A DNA stretch of 10,396 bases from Nitrososphaeraceae archaeon (GCA_030038695.1 JASHSN010000065.1:1-10396), one strand, 5' to 3'; positions 1 to 7,141 are shown, counted from the first letter of the stretch. Notes: generated by a model from the letters alone, not told the origin. Translations and numbers: made by a program.

Positions 1-568
1 CTATTATATAGATCATATGTATTCTTCCATTAACAATTTCTTCTTCGCTTACGGGGGGGTTCCGGTAATATTTATCGCAAACACTCTTCAGCTTGGCTAT
101 TTCCCTATTTGTTCTATCACGTGGTGGTCTCCTGAACATCTCAGGTATGGGAAGAATACTAACTGGGTTCGTTGCAAGAACAAACTGATTCGCGAAATGA
201 CTATATCGAGCTATTTTGCTTGCGAGTCTTGCATAATAGTAGGTAAGGGGGTCTAAGGCATGATCAGGAGGGACAAATCCTGTTTCAATCTCCACGACTG
301 TCTCTCCGTTTCCTTTAGTCCCATGGAGATCGCATACAAGAGCGTCTGTAAGTTGCCTTTCGACATCCACCGTATAACCATAGCGAATAAGGTGCTTGGC
401 ACAGACGAGCTCCATAACAGAATGGTTTATTTTTACCAGGTTTTTCGTGTATAATTCAATCAATCTGTTTTTTACAAAACTCATTCGCTGCTTTAGTTCT
501 ACTCCTTCGCCGAATGTCATTTTCTCTGAAAGGCCATTTACGTCAGCTGTGAAACGGTCTATATCCAA
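1..568 (-). CDS. Partial conserved protein with PD-(D/E)XK nuclease-like pattern (C-terminus beyond the left edge)
   Basis: A minus-strand frame is open from 568 to the window edge (about 189 codons). A TTG at 568 lies about 29 nt downstream of a TTAATTAA element (594-601) and is the longest start. In-frame ATGs at 520 and 484 are alternatives, and the conserved-looking part begins near the latter two. Numbered from the TTG, the protein has a helical N-terminal half (VKNRLIELYTKNLVKINHSV). An acidic pattern follows: D80 in CDLHG, then E93 and E95 in VVEIETGFVPP. D-x12-E-x-E spaced like this, after a hydrophobic strand, resembles the PD-(D/E)XK nuclease fold, with Glu in place of the usual Lys. 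I infer a nuclease-like fold only; the activity is unknown. I believe similar proteins of unknown function occur in other Nitrososphaeria. It diverges from the dehydrogenase gene at 656 across a short AT-rich promoter region. Confidence 0.75.
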   Translation of the reverse strand, partial: MDIDRFTADVNGLSEKMTFGEGVELKQRMSFVKNRLIELYTKNLVKINHSVMELVCAKHLIRYGYTVDVERQLTDALVCDLHGTKGNGETVVEIETGFVPPDHALDPLTYYYARLASKIARYSHFANQFVLATNPVSILPIPEMFRRPPRDRTNREIAKLKSVCDKYYRNPPVSEEEIVNGRIHMIYII

Positions 569-593
569 ATATCAATATAGCATGAATGGTCCT

Positions 594-628
594 TTAATTA
601 AGCTGTGCCTTTATAGTAAAATTAAAAA
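594..628. promoter_or_regulatory. Divergent promoter region with TATA-like elements
   Basis: The short gap between divergent genes holds TTAATTAA (594-601), TTTATAG (610-616) and an AAATTAAAAA stretch (about 619-628). The first lies about 29 nt before the TTG at 568 on the minus strand. The last lies about 30 nt before the ATG at 656 on the plus strand. These are the spacings expected for leaderless archaeal transcripts. Which elements are used is inferred from spacing only. Confidence 0.4.
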
Positions 629-655
629 TCTAGCAAAAACCGTTAATATTCTGAT

Positions 656-1804
656 ATGCCGTCGATAAGTAAAATAACCGTCCTCGGTTCGGGAATTATG
701 GGTCACGGAATTGCGCAAGTATCTGCAATGGCGGGCTATAGTGTAACTTTGCGTGATATTGATGCCTCTTTATTAGATAAAGCATTGGAGAAAGTAAAAT
801 GGTCTCTAAACAAACTCGTAGAAAAGCAAAAGCTCACTCAAATAGAAGCCGAGAAGATATTCCATAGAATCACGCCAGAAATAAACCTAGAAATGTCTTT
901 GAAGGATGCTGATTTGCTTATAGAAGCAGTACCGGAGAATCTCGAGCTAAAAAGAAAAGTGTATGCTGATGTGGATAAATTTGCAGAAGAGAAAACAATG
1001 TACGCCTCTAACACGAGCACGTTGCCAATAACTGAAATGGCAGCGCTAACACATCGACCTGAAAGGTTCATAGGATTGCACTTTTTTAATCCACCTCAAT
1101 TGATGCGACTTGTAGAGGTCATACCAGGACGAAACACCAATCAGTACACCATAGACACAGTACTGGATTTCGTAATGCAAGTAGGTAAGGAACCCGTATT
1201 ATGCCGGAAAGACATTGCCGGGTTTATCGTAAATCGGATTTTTATACCGTTGGTACACGAAGCCGCGTACTCTTTAGAAGCAGACGGAGTCTCGATGACT
1301 CAGATAGATTCGGCAGTAAAGTATAAGATGGGCTTTCCTATGGGTATTTTTGAACTTGCCGATTATACTGGCCTTGATGTAGTATTTAAAGCAACATCAG
1401 AGATGTTTTCCAGAGACAAAAGAATAGTGAAGCCACACCCAAAAATAGAAGAACTAGTCGATGCCCAATATCTTGGGCAGAAATCAGGAAGGGGTTTTTA
1501 TGAATACAGTGGAAGCACTTTCCAACGGATAGATCTGACACCGGAAGAGGCAGCAAAGTATAATCCAATACGTTTGGTGGCTGTTTCTGCTAATAATGCA
1601 GCTTGGCTAATTTCAAATAATGTATGCACAAGAGAAGACCTGGACAAGGCACTAAGACTAGGAATGGGGCTAAAGACAGATCTATTTAACACAGCGGAGA
1701 AGTTTGGTATGCAAAATATAGTGGAGAAATTGCGAGAGATGGCGGCAAAGTATGGTTCTAGATATGAACCTGATGTTTATTTAGAGAACTACAAAAATGG
1801 ATGA
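656..1804 (+). CDS. 3-hydroxyacyl-CoA dehydrogenase (probable 3-hydroxybutyryl-CoA dehydrogenase)
   Basis: This 382-residue protein oxidises an (S)-3-hydroxyacyl-CoA to the 3-oxoacyl-CoA with NAD(P). The N-terminal Rossmann domain carries the dinucleotide loop GSGIMGHGIA (residues 11-20), and D34 at the end of the second strand suggests NAD preference. The catalytic His-Glu pair is visible as H142 (GLHFFNPP) and E154 (LVEVIPG), with S121 in NTST and N193 in GFIVNR. The helical C-terminal 3HCDH domain follows at about 185-285. A second, shorter C-terminal domain copy seems to lie at about 295-380, as in fused or extended family members. In this phylum such an enzyme serves the 3-hydroxypropionate/4-hydroxybutyrate CO2-fixation cycle, converting 3-hydroxybutyryl-CoA to acetoacetyl-CoA; a role in fatty-acid or amino-acid breakdown is the alternative. 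The ATG at 656 is preceded by AT-rich promoter sequence and no ribosome binding site. It converges on the next gene with a 3-nt gap. Confidence 0.93.
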   Translation: MPSISKITVLGSGIMGHGIAQVSAMAGYSVTLRDIDASLLDKALEKVKWSLNKLVEKQKLTQIEAEKIFHRITPEINLEMSLKDADLLIEAVPENLELKRKVYADVDKFAEEKTMYASNTSTLPITEMAALTHRPERFIGLHFFNPPQLMRLVEVIPGRNTNQYTIDTVLDFVMQVGKEPVLCRKDIAGFIVNRIFIPLVHEAAYSLEADGVSMTQIDSAVKYKMGFPMGIFELADYTGLDVVFKATSEMFSRDKRIVKPHPKIEELVDAQYLGQKSGRGFYEYSGSTFQRIDLTPEEAAKYNPIRLVAVSANNAAWLISNNVCTREDLDKALRLGMGLKTDLFNTAEKFGMQNIVEKLREMAAKYGSRYEPDVYLENYKNG

Positions 1805-1807
1805 AGT

Positions 1808-2308
1808 TCATTTATTGTCAGAAAAAAATTGCACTGCGGAATGAGCATCCTTGGCCACCATTATTGGCACACGATTCCGTTCATCCAAATATTTTCCAGC
1901 ATATGTATCCGCCACGCCGCCGCTACCTGCTATCACAACAATAGCTTTCTTTGACATATATCCTGCAGCCATCTCTATTAACGTCCCGACGCCACCACCA
2001 ATAGCAATAATTCCATCAGCGGAACTAGCTATAATGAAATCTCTGGCAAATCCAATACCTGTACAGATGACGACATCGCAAAAACCATTGGCGAAAGAAA
2101 ATTCTTCTTGTGGTATTATGCCAATTGTAAATCCATTAATCTCCTTAGCTCCCTTGCACGCAGATTCCATAACTCCTCCCAATCCACCGCAGATCAAGAC
2201 TGCACCTGCACGCGCCACTTCTTTTCCTACCTCATATGCGATATTTCTAGCCTGTTCAGTACACCTGTCTTTATTATATCCAACAACAGCGATTTGAAAC
2301 TTACGCAC
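1808..2308 (-). CDS. TIGR00725-type LOG/SLOG Rossmann-fold protein
   Basis: This 166-residue protein is of the lysine-decarboxylase-like (LOG/MoCo carrier-like) superfamily, closest in feel to TIGR00725. The nucleotide-binding strand-loop GGLGGVME lies at 41-48, a FARD motif at 87-90 and the second loop GGGVGTLIE at 104-112. True cytokinin-activating LOG enzymes carry PGGxGTxxE; here the Pro is replaced by Gly, so phosphoribohydrolase activity on nucleoside monophosphates is possible but not shown. The protein has no signal peptide or membrane segment and should be cytosolic. The start is GTG at 2308, with a stop-free but Met-less short extension upstream and a TATA-like element (2333-2340 on the minus strand) at leaderless spacing. 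It diverges from a phosphoribosyltransferase, a suggestive but unproven nucleotide-salvage context. Confidence 0.85.
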   Translation of the reverse strand: MRKFQIAVVGYNKDRCTEQARNIAYEVGKEVARAGAVLICGGLGGVMESACKGAKEINGFTIGIIPQEEFSFANGFCDVVICTGIGFARDFIIASSADGIIAIGGGVGTLIEMAAGYMSKKAIVVIAGSGGVADTYAGKYLDERNRVPIMVAKDAHSAVQFFSDNK

Positions 2309-2332
2309 AATATCCGAGTATTTCTGTTTGTC

Positions 2333-2361
2333 TTATACTTTGTGATGAAAGTTTTAAAAAA
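2333..2361. promoter_or_regulatory. Divergent TATA-like elements for the TIGR00725 and phosphoribosyltransferase genes
   Basis: On the minus strand AAGTATAAGA (around 2331-2340) sits about 28 nt upstream of the GTG at 2308. On the plus strand GTTTTAAAAA (2351-2360) sits about 28 nt upstream of the TTG at 2384. The spacing supports both non-ATG starts and predicts two leaderless transcripts from a 75-bp gap. Confidence 0.5.
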
Positions 2362-2383
2362 GAACGAATCCAATTTAGATTAA

Positions 2384-3034
2384 TTGAAATTTAAAGACCG
2401 AGTGCATGCAGGAGAGATGATTGCTGAAAAATTGAGTACTAATGCTACACTTAACTCTATAGATAGAAATCAAGCGATAGTGTTTGGTATTCCTCGCGGA
2501 GGGGTAATCATAGCGGAAATAGTTGCGAAAAAAATCTCTGCTAAGCTCGACGTTGCAATAGGAAGAAAACTGGGGGCCCCTGAAAATCCAGAACTTGCAA
2601 TTGGAGCTATTATGGGCGACGGTACAACCTATACTAACGAATATCTTATCAAAGCATTGAAATTATCAGAAGACTATGTCGAACGCGAGAAAGCGAGACA
2701 GCTATCGGAAATAAGACGTCGTACAATACTTTATCCAAAGAAACGCGATTACAAGATTAAAGATAGGATCGTAATCCTCACAGACGATGGCATTGCGACG
2801 GGAGCTACAATTATTGCAGCAGCACGATGGATAAGAAAACAAAACCCAAAATATTTGATAATTGCTGTCCCTGTGGCCCCCCCGCAGACTGTTGATATAC
2901 TTAGGCAAGAGGCTGATGCTGTAGAAGTGATTCTTAGCCCTGAAACTCTTAATTCAGTCGGACAATTCTATGAAAATTTTGATGCTGTTCCTGATGAAGA
3001 AGTTAGAGAGATTCTAAGCAGAGAATACCTTTAG
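2384..3034 (+). CDS. Phosphoribosyltransferase, type I fold (COG1926-like)
   Basis: This 216-residue protein has the type I phosphoribosyltransferase core. The PRPP-binding loop is VILTDDGIATGAT (130-142), with two Asp followed by the G-x-A-T-G-A-T turn. FGIPRGGV (34-41) is the strand and loop that binds pyrophosphate, and a GRKLGAP stretch (60-66) follows. The N-terminal FKDRVHAG segment matches the R-x-x-A-G start common in this family. That supports the TTG at 2384 over the internal GTG at 2402 or ATG at 2417, as does the TATA-like TTTTAAAA about 28 nt upstream. The substrate base is not evident. Members of this group are often annotated only as predicted phosphoribosyltransferases and may act in salvage or modification. 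The C-terminus (about 186-216) is acidic and ends with no extra domain. It stands alone as a transcription unit. Confidence 0.87.
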   Translation: MKFKDRVHAGEMIAEKLSTNATLNSIDRNQAIVFGIPRGGVIIAEIVAKKISAKLDVAIGRKLGAPENPELAIGAIMGDGTTYTNEYLIKALKLSEDYVEREKARQLSEIRRRTILYPKKRDYKIKDRIVILTDDGIATGATIIAAARWIRKQNPKYLIIAVPVAPPQTVDILRQEADAVEVILSPETLNSVGQFYENFDAVPDEEVREILSREYL

Positions 3035-3210
3035 GTCTCTAGGCATTTCGTGAGTTTGCTAAGCATGATAGTCAAATGAACGCATTGAACCGTATTGCTA
3101 TAACAAGTATCACTAGTACGAAGTGATCGCATGCCAGAACAGATAAGAAAAAAATATGTATGGCTTTTTCAAGGCGTGAGGCAAGGGATTCTTTTTCGAG
3201 TTTTCAGTAT

Positions 3211-3220
3211 GCTTAAAGTA
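3211..3220 (+). promoter_or_regulatory. TATA-like element of ahcY
   Basis: GCTTAAAGTA is centred about 27 nt upstream of the ahcY ATG at 3243. No Shine-Dalgarno sequence lies between them, so a leaderless transcript is expected. The same CTTAA core recurs before secG and the aIF1 gene in this window. Confidence 0.5.
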
Positions 3221-3242
3221 TAGGGAGTGCTTTTTTCAGCGT

Positions 3243-4496
3243 ATGAATTATCATGTTAAAGATATTTCTTTGGCACAAGAGGGAAAGAAAAAGATAGATT
3301 GGGCTGAGGCCCATATGCCTGTACTTGTCGCTTTAAGGCATAAATACGAGGACGAAAAACCACTTAAGGGTATCAAGATCGCAGGATGCTTACACGTAAC
3401 AAAGGAGACAGGCGTACTTGCAAGAGTACTGCAGTCGGTTGGTGCTGAGCTGGCTTGGTGCGGATGTAATCCACTCAGCACTCAAGACGATGTGGCTGCC
3501 TCACTTGCTACTGATGAACACATCTCCGTATTCGCAAGGCGAGGAGTATCGACAAGGGAATATTATGATGATATCAGATCTGTGATGGCCATCGAGCCGA
3601 ATATTACAATTGACGATGGTGCGGATCTCACTATCGAAATGCACAAAGATATGATGGCCAAGTCAGTTATTTACGGTGGAACTGAAGAAACAACCACTGG
3701 TGTGGTTCGACTACGCGCATTACAAACTGCAGGTAAGTTGAAATACCCGATTATAGCGGTTAATGACGCTGAAACTAAACATGATTTTGACAACGTATAT
3801 GGAACTGGTCAGTCTGCACTAGATGGAATCATCCGTGCGACGAATATTCTGTTAGCAGGTAAGAATGTTATAGTTGCAGGCTATGGACATGTAGGAAAAG
3901 GAATAGCAAAACGAGCAGCAGGAATGGGTTGTAACGTCACTGTGACAGAGGTAGATCCTATAGCTGCTTTAAAGGCGAAATTGGATGGTTTTTCTGTTAG
4001 CCAAATGTTGAGTGCATCTGCGACAGGAGACGTCTTTATAACAACTACGGGTTGTAAGGGTGTGATTTCAGAAGAAGAGATCGTAAGGATGAAAGATGGT
4101 GCGATCCTTGCTAACGCAGGTCACTTCAACGTAGAAATTTCAATCCCGGCGATAGAGGCACAATCGACAAATTCGACAAGAATTAACGAGCATACAGTTC
4201 AATACAAATTGAAGACCGGCAGTAGAATCTATTTGATAGCTGAGGGAAGATTAGTAAACTTAGCAGCGGCCGAAGGTCATCCATCGGAAGTTATGGATAT
4301 GAGTTTTGCTAATCAATTTTTATCGGTTATGAAGCTTGCCGAATCTAAAGGATCAATGAAACCACTAGTATATAATGTAGAGATATCTCAGGACAGGGAA
4401 ATTGCTCTTGCAAAATTGGAGTCCATGCGAATCCAGATTGATAACCTGACAGATGAGCAGAGATTATACTTGGAAGGATTCAGCGAAGGGACATGA
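3243..4496 (+). CDS. ahcY: Adenosylhomocysteinase (S-adenosyl-L-homocysteine hydrolase)
   Basis: The enzyme reversibly splits S-adenosylhomocysteine, the product of SAM-dependent methylation, into adenosine and homocysteine using bound NAD. It is cytosolic. The 417-residue protein shows the whole family signature. The substrate site is H51 (CLHVTKET), D125 (IDDGADL), E149 (GGTEETTTG), K179 and D183 (NDAETKHDFDNVYG) and H346 (AEGHPS). The NAD-binding Rossmann domain has VAGYGHVGKG at 211-220, with the acceptor-ribose acidic residue E236 in TEVDP. GHFNVEI (293-299) has Asn where many homologues have Asp, a common archaeal and bacterial variant. The C-terminus ends without the Lys-Tyr-rich tail that completes the neighbouring subunit's NAD site in eukaryotic enzymes; the shorter tail is usual for archaeal forms. 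The ATG at 3243 has a leaderless-type promoter. A tRNA-Val gene follows on the same strand after about 120 nt. Confidence 0.96.
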   Translation: MNYHVKDISLAQEGKKKIDWAEAHMPVLVALRHKYEDEKPLKGIKIAGCLHVTKETGVLARVLQSVGAELAWCGCNPLSTQDDVAASLATDEHISVFARRGVSTREYYDDIRSVMAIEPNITIDDGADLTIEMHKDMMAKSVIYGGTEETTTGVVRLRALQTAGKLKYPIIAVNDAETKHDFDNVYGTGQSALDGIIRATNILLAGKNVIVAGYGHVGKGIAKRAAGMGCNVTVTEVDPIAALKAKLDGFSVSQMLSASATGDVFITTTGCKGVISEEEIVRMKDGAILANAGHFNVEISIPAIEAQSTNSTRINEHTVQYKLKTGSRIYLIAEGRLVNLAAAEGHPSEVMDMSFANQFLSVMKLAESKGSMKPLVYNVEISQDREIALAKLESMRIQIDNLTDEQRLYLEGFSEGT

Positions 4497-4614
4497 ACCT
4501 TGTATTTCTTAAATGACCAGACTCTACAGAACGGCTGAGCACCATCTTAAGATATTAATACCCACAGTCTGATTCATGTTTGATTCATATTCAGTAGTCA
4601 ACACAGAAGTACTA

Positions 4615-4689
4615 GGATGGGTGGTCTAGCATGGTTAAGATACCTGTCTCACACACAGGTGATCGAGAGTTCAAATCTCTCCCCATCCA
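4615..4689 (+). tRNA. tRNA-Val (anticodon CAC)
   Basis: The full cloverleaf can be drawn. The acceptor stem is GGATGGG (4615-4621) with CCCATCC (4682-4688), and the discriminator is A4689. The D stem is GTCT/AGAT (4624-4627/4638-4641). The anticodon stem is CCTGT/ACAGG (4643-4647/4655-4659) around the loop CTCACAC, which gives CAC at 4650-4652. The T arm is GAGAG-TTCAAAT-CTCTC. CAC reads the GUG valine codon. The 3' CCA is not encoded and no intron is seen. The 3' end lies 15 nt from the end of the oppositely oriented DUF2070 gene. Confidence 0.96.
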
Positions 4690-4704
4690 TTATTTAAAAA
4701 AGGA

Positions 4705-6474
4705 CTATGAGAAAATCAACATCGTAACAAATGCTGCTGAGGTAATAGCTAGGAAAATCTTCGTTATGTTCATAGATTTGTTGAGAGCTAATGCGTAATC
4801 ATCGAATTGTTGTTTACCCATTACCTTGATCACCGATACGGATGACGCGAGCTCGAATCTAGCTGAAGTGGCTTTCTCAATGGATTTTTTTGATAACTGT
4901 AGATAAATCTCAGCAATCTCTTCATGTCTGCTAATATTTCCTAGCGCATAATATCCTTGTCGTGTTCTCTTTCCAGAAGTAGAATGCGTATCTGAAGTAC
5001 AGAGTTCTAGCGTTTGAATTCCATTCCGGGCCAACTTTGTAATTACATTATCTCGTAGATTGTTATGCATGTTATTAGAATCCGCCCATCCGATAACATA
5101 CTGATTGCCATTGACTTCGAAGACGATAGTTGCAAGCCCTGACTGTCCTACTTCTTCCTTCAGTCGCGTTGGGTTGCAGGAAATGTCATCCATGTTGGCG
5201 AAGCCTACCTTGAACTCATATTGAGGAGCATTGATCAACTCTTTCAAGCAATTTTTTCCTGCTGATAATAAAGCTTCAAAGTCTGATTTTTTCAGATCCT
5301 CTCCCATTGCGTTATGACTATCGACCACGAGTATGTGCTTCAGGCCGAGATGGGAAGAATAATTTTCCAAGGCTATTCGTATACTTTCAGGTACATCTTC
5401 CATGCCCACAGGTGCCATTGAGAGGATGACTATCGCAGTATCACCCAAAATAATTCCAGTTGCTGTGCTTCTACCAATCCGAGTCTGGAACGGAACGGTG
5501 CTTGTCTCACATCTTTGAGAAACCGTTGCCTGAGAAAGTGTTCGAATATAGTTATAGACCTCGGATTTGGAAGGAAGGTTTCGGGAATGGTTGGACACGC
5601 TATGGAGAATGATGGCATTTCTCGAAAATTCTGAATATAGAAGATACGGCAGGTTACTGCCACCTATAGGATTAAACGGACCAGGATGCAAATCAGGAAG
5701 AATCAAGGATACCTGGGCATTTATCAGTCTGAACTTTGCAATATAAGTAGTCACTTTTTCTTTGTTCGCTCGAGCTTCGGCTATTTCTTCCATCCTTTCG
5801 GAGCTATTTTCCGTCCAAGCGGCTAGAAATGCTCGCAACACGTTAAATGTGCTTTTAACATCGGGTCTTCCAGCCTTATCTGCGAGCCGAGCCCATGCCA
5901 GAGCTAGGATAATGAAAATTGAACCGTAAATAATTCCTGTAATGATGGAGATTATAGATACATAGAAAGCGGTAGGCGCGAAGGCCAAGAAAAAAAATAA
6001 TGGTTGAATGAATGCACAGAAGATAGCCCTAGCAATGCCAGTACCAAAAACAGACACGAAAATCCCTATGCGCATACCAACTGCCAAAAGCATACCCTCA
6101 ATGACATAACTACTGGGAATAGTTGTCTTTGAGAATATTGTGTGTGATATTATTCCAAGAAATATTGTCAGCGCCCAAAGTAGGTTCGAGAATGCCGATA
6201 CATGAAACACCTTTGTGATATTATTGAGGGAAGTTCCACGCAAAGCATAAAAATCGAGAAAAAGCGAACCGGTCATTGCAGCTAATCCAAGTGAAAGATG
6301 GAGAACTAGGATAGGTGTGTCTACCTTGAAGATACTGGTACAAGTTAAGATGATTACAACGGCTCCTCCAAGGAGTGAAACGAGATACGATATCTTATAC
6401 GAAGAAGGATTTACTCGCGTATAAGACCATCTTTTATGGATAACGGATACGCTGTTAGAATCTGACTTACCCAT
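4705..6474 (-). CDS. DUF2070 family multi-pass membrane protein
   Basis: This 589-residue protein has a membrane N-terminal third with about six hydrophobic segments (roughly 29-47, 53-75, 92-110, 122-145, 150-170, 173-196). A soluble domain of about 370 residues follows, then one C-terminal membrane segment (about 570-588). I recognise the layout as the archaeal DUF2070 family, whose function is unknown. The soluble part holds motifs that look like metal or catalytic sites: LPDLHPGPFNP (D261, H263), HSVSNHS (H291, H296), VDSHNAMGED (D385, H387) and CTSDTHSTSGKR (D495, H497). Repeated Asp-x-His pairs suggest a metal-dependent hydrolase, but this is inference. The ATG at 6474 is only 2 nt after the secG stop, so the two are probably co-transcribed and this protein may work near the translocon. 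The N-terminus is cytosol-facing by its positive charges (HKRWSYTR). Confidence 0.88.
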   Translation of the reverse strand: MGKSDSNSVSVIHKRWSYTRVNPSSYKISYLVSLLGGAVVIILTCTSIFKVDTPILVLHLSLGLAAMTGSLFLDFYALRGTSLNNITKVFHVSAFSNLLWALTIFLGIISHTIFSKTTIPSSYVIEGMLLAVGMRIGIFVSVFGTGIARAIFCAFIQPLFFFLAFAPTAFYVSIISIITGIIYGSIFIILALAWARLADKAGRPDVKSTFNVLRAFLAAWTENSSERMEEIAEARANKEKVTTYIAKFRLINAQVSLILPDLHPGPFNPIGGSNLPYLLYSEFSRNAIILHSVSNHSRNLPSKSEVYNYIRTLSQATVSQRCETSTVPFQTRIGRSTATGIILGDTAIVILSMAPVGMEDVPESIRIALENYSSHLGLKHILVVDSHNAMGEDLKKSDFEALLSAGKNCLKELINAPQYEFKVGFANMDDISCNPTRLKEEVGQSGLATIVFEVNGNQYVIGWADSNNMHNNLRDNVITKLARNGIQTLELCTSDTHSTSGKRTRQGYYALGNISRHEEIAEIYLQLSKKSIEKATSARFELASSVSVIKVMGKQQFDDYALALNKSMNITKIFLAITSAAFVTMLIFS

Positions 6475-6476
6475 AC

Positions 6477-6641
6477 TTAAACCGGAAACAGAATCCTTAT
6501 CAAGATTGATATGCCGATGAGACCGCCTGTAGCAGCGAGAACGATCTCAGGTTTTATTTTAATCCCTTTGGTCTCATCTTCAAAGAACCTCAATAATCCT
6601 GCACTAGAAGCTGGCAGAGGAGCGTTCTTTTTCTTGCTCAT
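6477..6641 (-). CDS. secG: Preprotein translocase Sec61-beta subunit (archaeal SecG)
   Basis: This 54-residue tail-anchored protein is the small beta subunit of the SecYE-beta protein-conducting channel in the cytoplasmic membrane. The archaeal Sec61-beta signature is plain: a basic, Pro/Ser-containing N-terminus (MSKKKNAPLPASSAGLLRFF), then an ETKGIKIKPE stretch just before the membrane. A single hydrophobic segment follows at about 32-52 and ends in LFPV. The start is the ATG at 6641: it begins the family-typical N-terminus, and a TATA-like CTTAAATA (6667-6674, minus strand reads TATTTAAG) lies about 30 nt upstream. An in-frame ATG at 6677 would add 12 residues foreign to the family. The DUF2070 gene follows after 2 nt, which points to one bicistronic transcript. 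Confidence 0.93.
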   Translation of the reverse strand: MSKKKNAPLPASSAGLLRFFEDETKGIKIKPEIVLAATGGLIGISILIRILFPV

Positions 6642-6666
6642 GTAATTAAAAGTGTCGGAGATGGGG

Positions 6667-6674
6667 CTTAAATA
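6667..6674 (-). promoter_or_regulatory. TATA-like element of the secG-DUF2070 unit
   Basis: TATTTAAG on the minus strand is centred about 30 nt before the secG ATG at 6641. It also argues against the in-frame ATG at 6677, which would lie upstream of the promoter. Confidence 0.5.
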
Positions 6675-6889
6675 CATTCCGTTTAGTTAAGGCTTAGTTA
6701 GTTTGAAACAAATTTTCTAATCCAACAGCCTCTTCTCGATTACGTTACTTACAGTTGCTCTGCCAATCTGAACACACTACTACCTAGAGACCAATTTTCG
6801 AATAAACAAAAAAATAATATTATCTATTGTAAGAGAAAATACAGAAATATTTGCAAATATTGTCAGACATCTTTACATTTTCTTGATTT

Positions 6890-7115
6890 TCTGTAATGGC
6901 GGCGCGCATCCGTGCCCCCTCTTTCGCAGCACCTTGTCGCTCAGGATTCCTAAAACAAGCCAGAGCGAGCTCTGTTGGCACCACCTCCCAGCTGTGTGTG
7001 CTGAATACGTGCTGAGATATCAAGTGTTGAGCAACGATGATAGTCACATCACTGTAAGAAGTTAGAAATATCGAAAGCGATCGCGAGGTCAAATTTCCTC
7101 ACCCTGCGTTGCTGC
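6890..7115 (-). ncRNA. Candidate structured non-coding RNA (strand uncertain)
   Basis: This block is visibly richer in G+C than its AT-rich flanks, a known sign of structured RNA in AT-rich archaea. Read on the minus strand it offers several hairpins. GTGAGG pairs with CCTCGC around 7100-7080. CAGAG and CTCUG enclose a CTCG loop around 6975-6962. CTTGT/ACAAG encloses TTAGG/CCTGA around 6957-6931. A closing helix pairs GGCAGC near 7109-7104 with GCCGCC near 6903-6898. A T7 run lies downstream at 6814-6808. GAGGAAA near the 5' part and ACAGAAAA just after the closing helix recall conserved segments CR-I and CR-V of RNase P RNA. However, the AGU following GAGGAAA in RNase P is missing and there is no room for helix P3, so I do not assign it. 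Strand and family are unresolved. Confidence 0.3.
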
Positions 7116-7141
7116 CCTCTATATGAACTTCCTGAGTTCTC

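Noticed and set aside
17..668. Three plus-strand frames of 64-90 codons at the left end
   Set aside because: They overlap a longer minus-strand frame with clear protein-like sequence and lack promoters and recognisable motifs.
1851..2297. Plus-strand frame of 148 codons opposite the TIGR00725-type gene
   Set aside because: It mirrors the minus-strand gene, which carries both nucleotide-binding motifs; the plus product is Pro/Ile/Ser-rich shadow sequence.
3131..3223. A 30-residue basic plus-strand frame upstream of ahcY
   Set aside because: It overlaps the ahcY TATA-like element, has no promoter of its own that I can see and no motif; probably chance.
4516..4571. Possible C/D box RNA or terminator before tRNA-Val (CAGACT/AGTCTG repeat, CTGA boxes, ATCTTAAGAT palindrome)
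   Set aside because: No acceptable C box, stems are short and far apart, and the palindrome fits an AT-rich promoter or 3' end equally well.
6820..7092. Minus-strand frame of 90 codons (and a plus-strand one of 60) in the long intergenic region
   Set aside because: The composition is not protein-like, no family is recognised, and the two strands overlap over a hairpin-dense G+C-rich block better explained as structured RNA.
6890..7115. RNase P RNA assignment
   Set aside because: CR-I-like and CR-V-like strings are present, but the AGU after GAGGAAA, helix P3 and a good CR-IV are missing; kept only as an unassigned RNA candidate.
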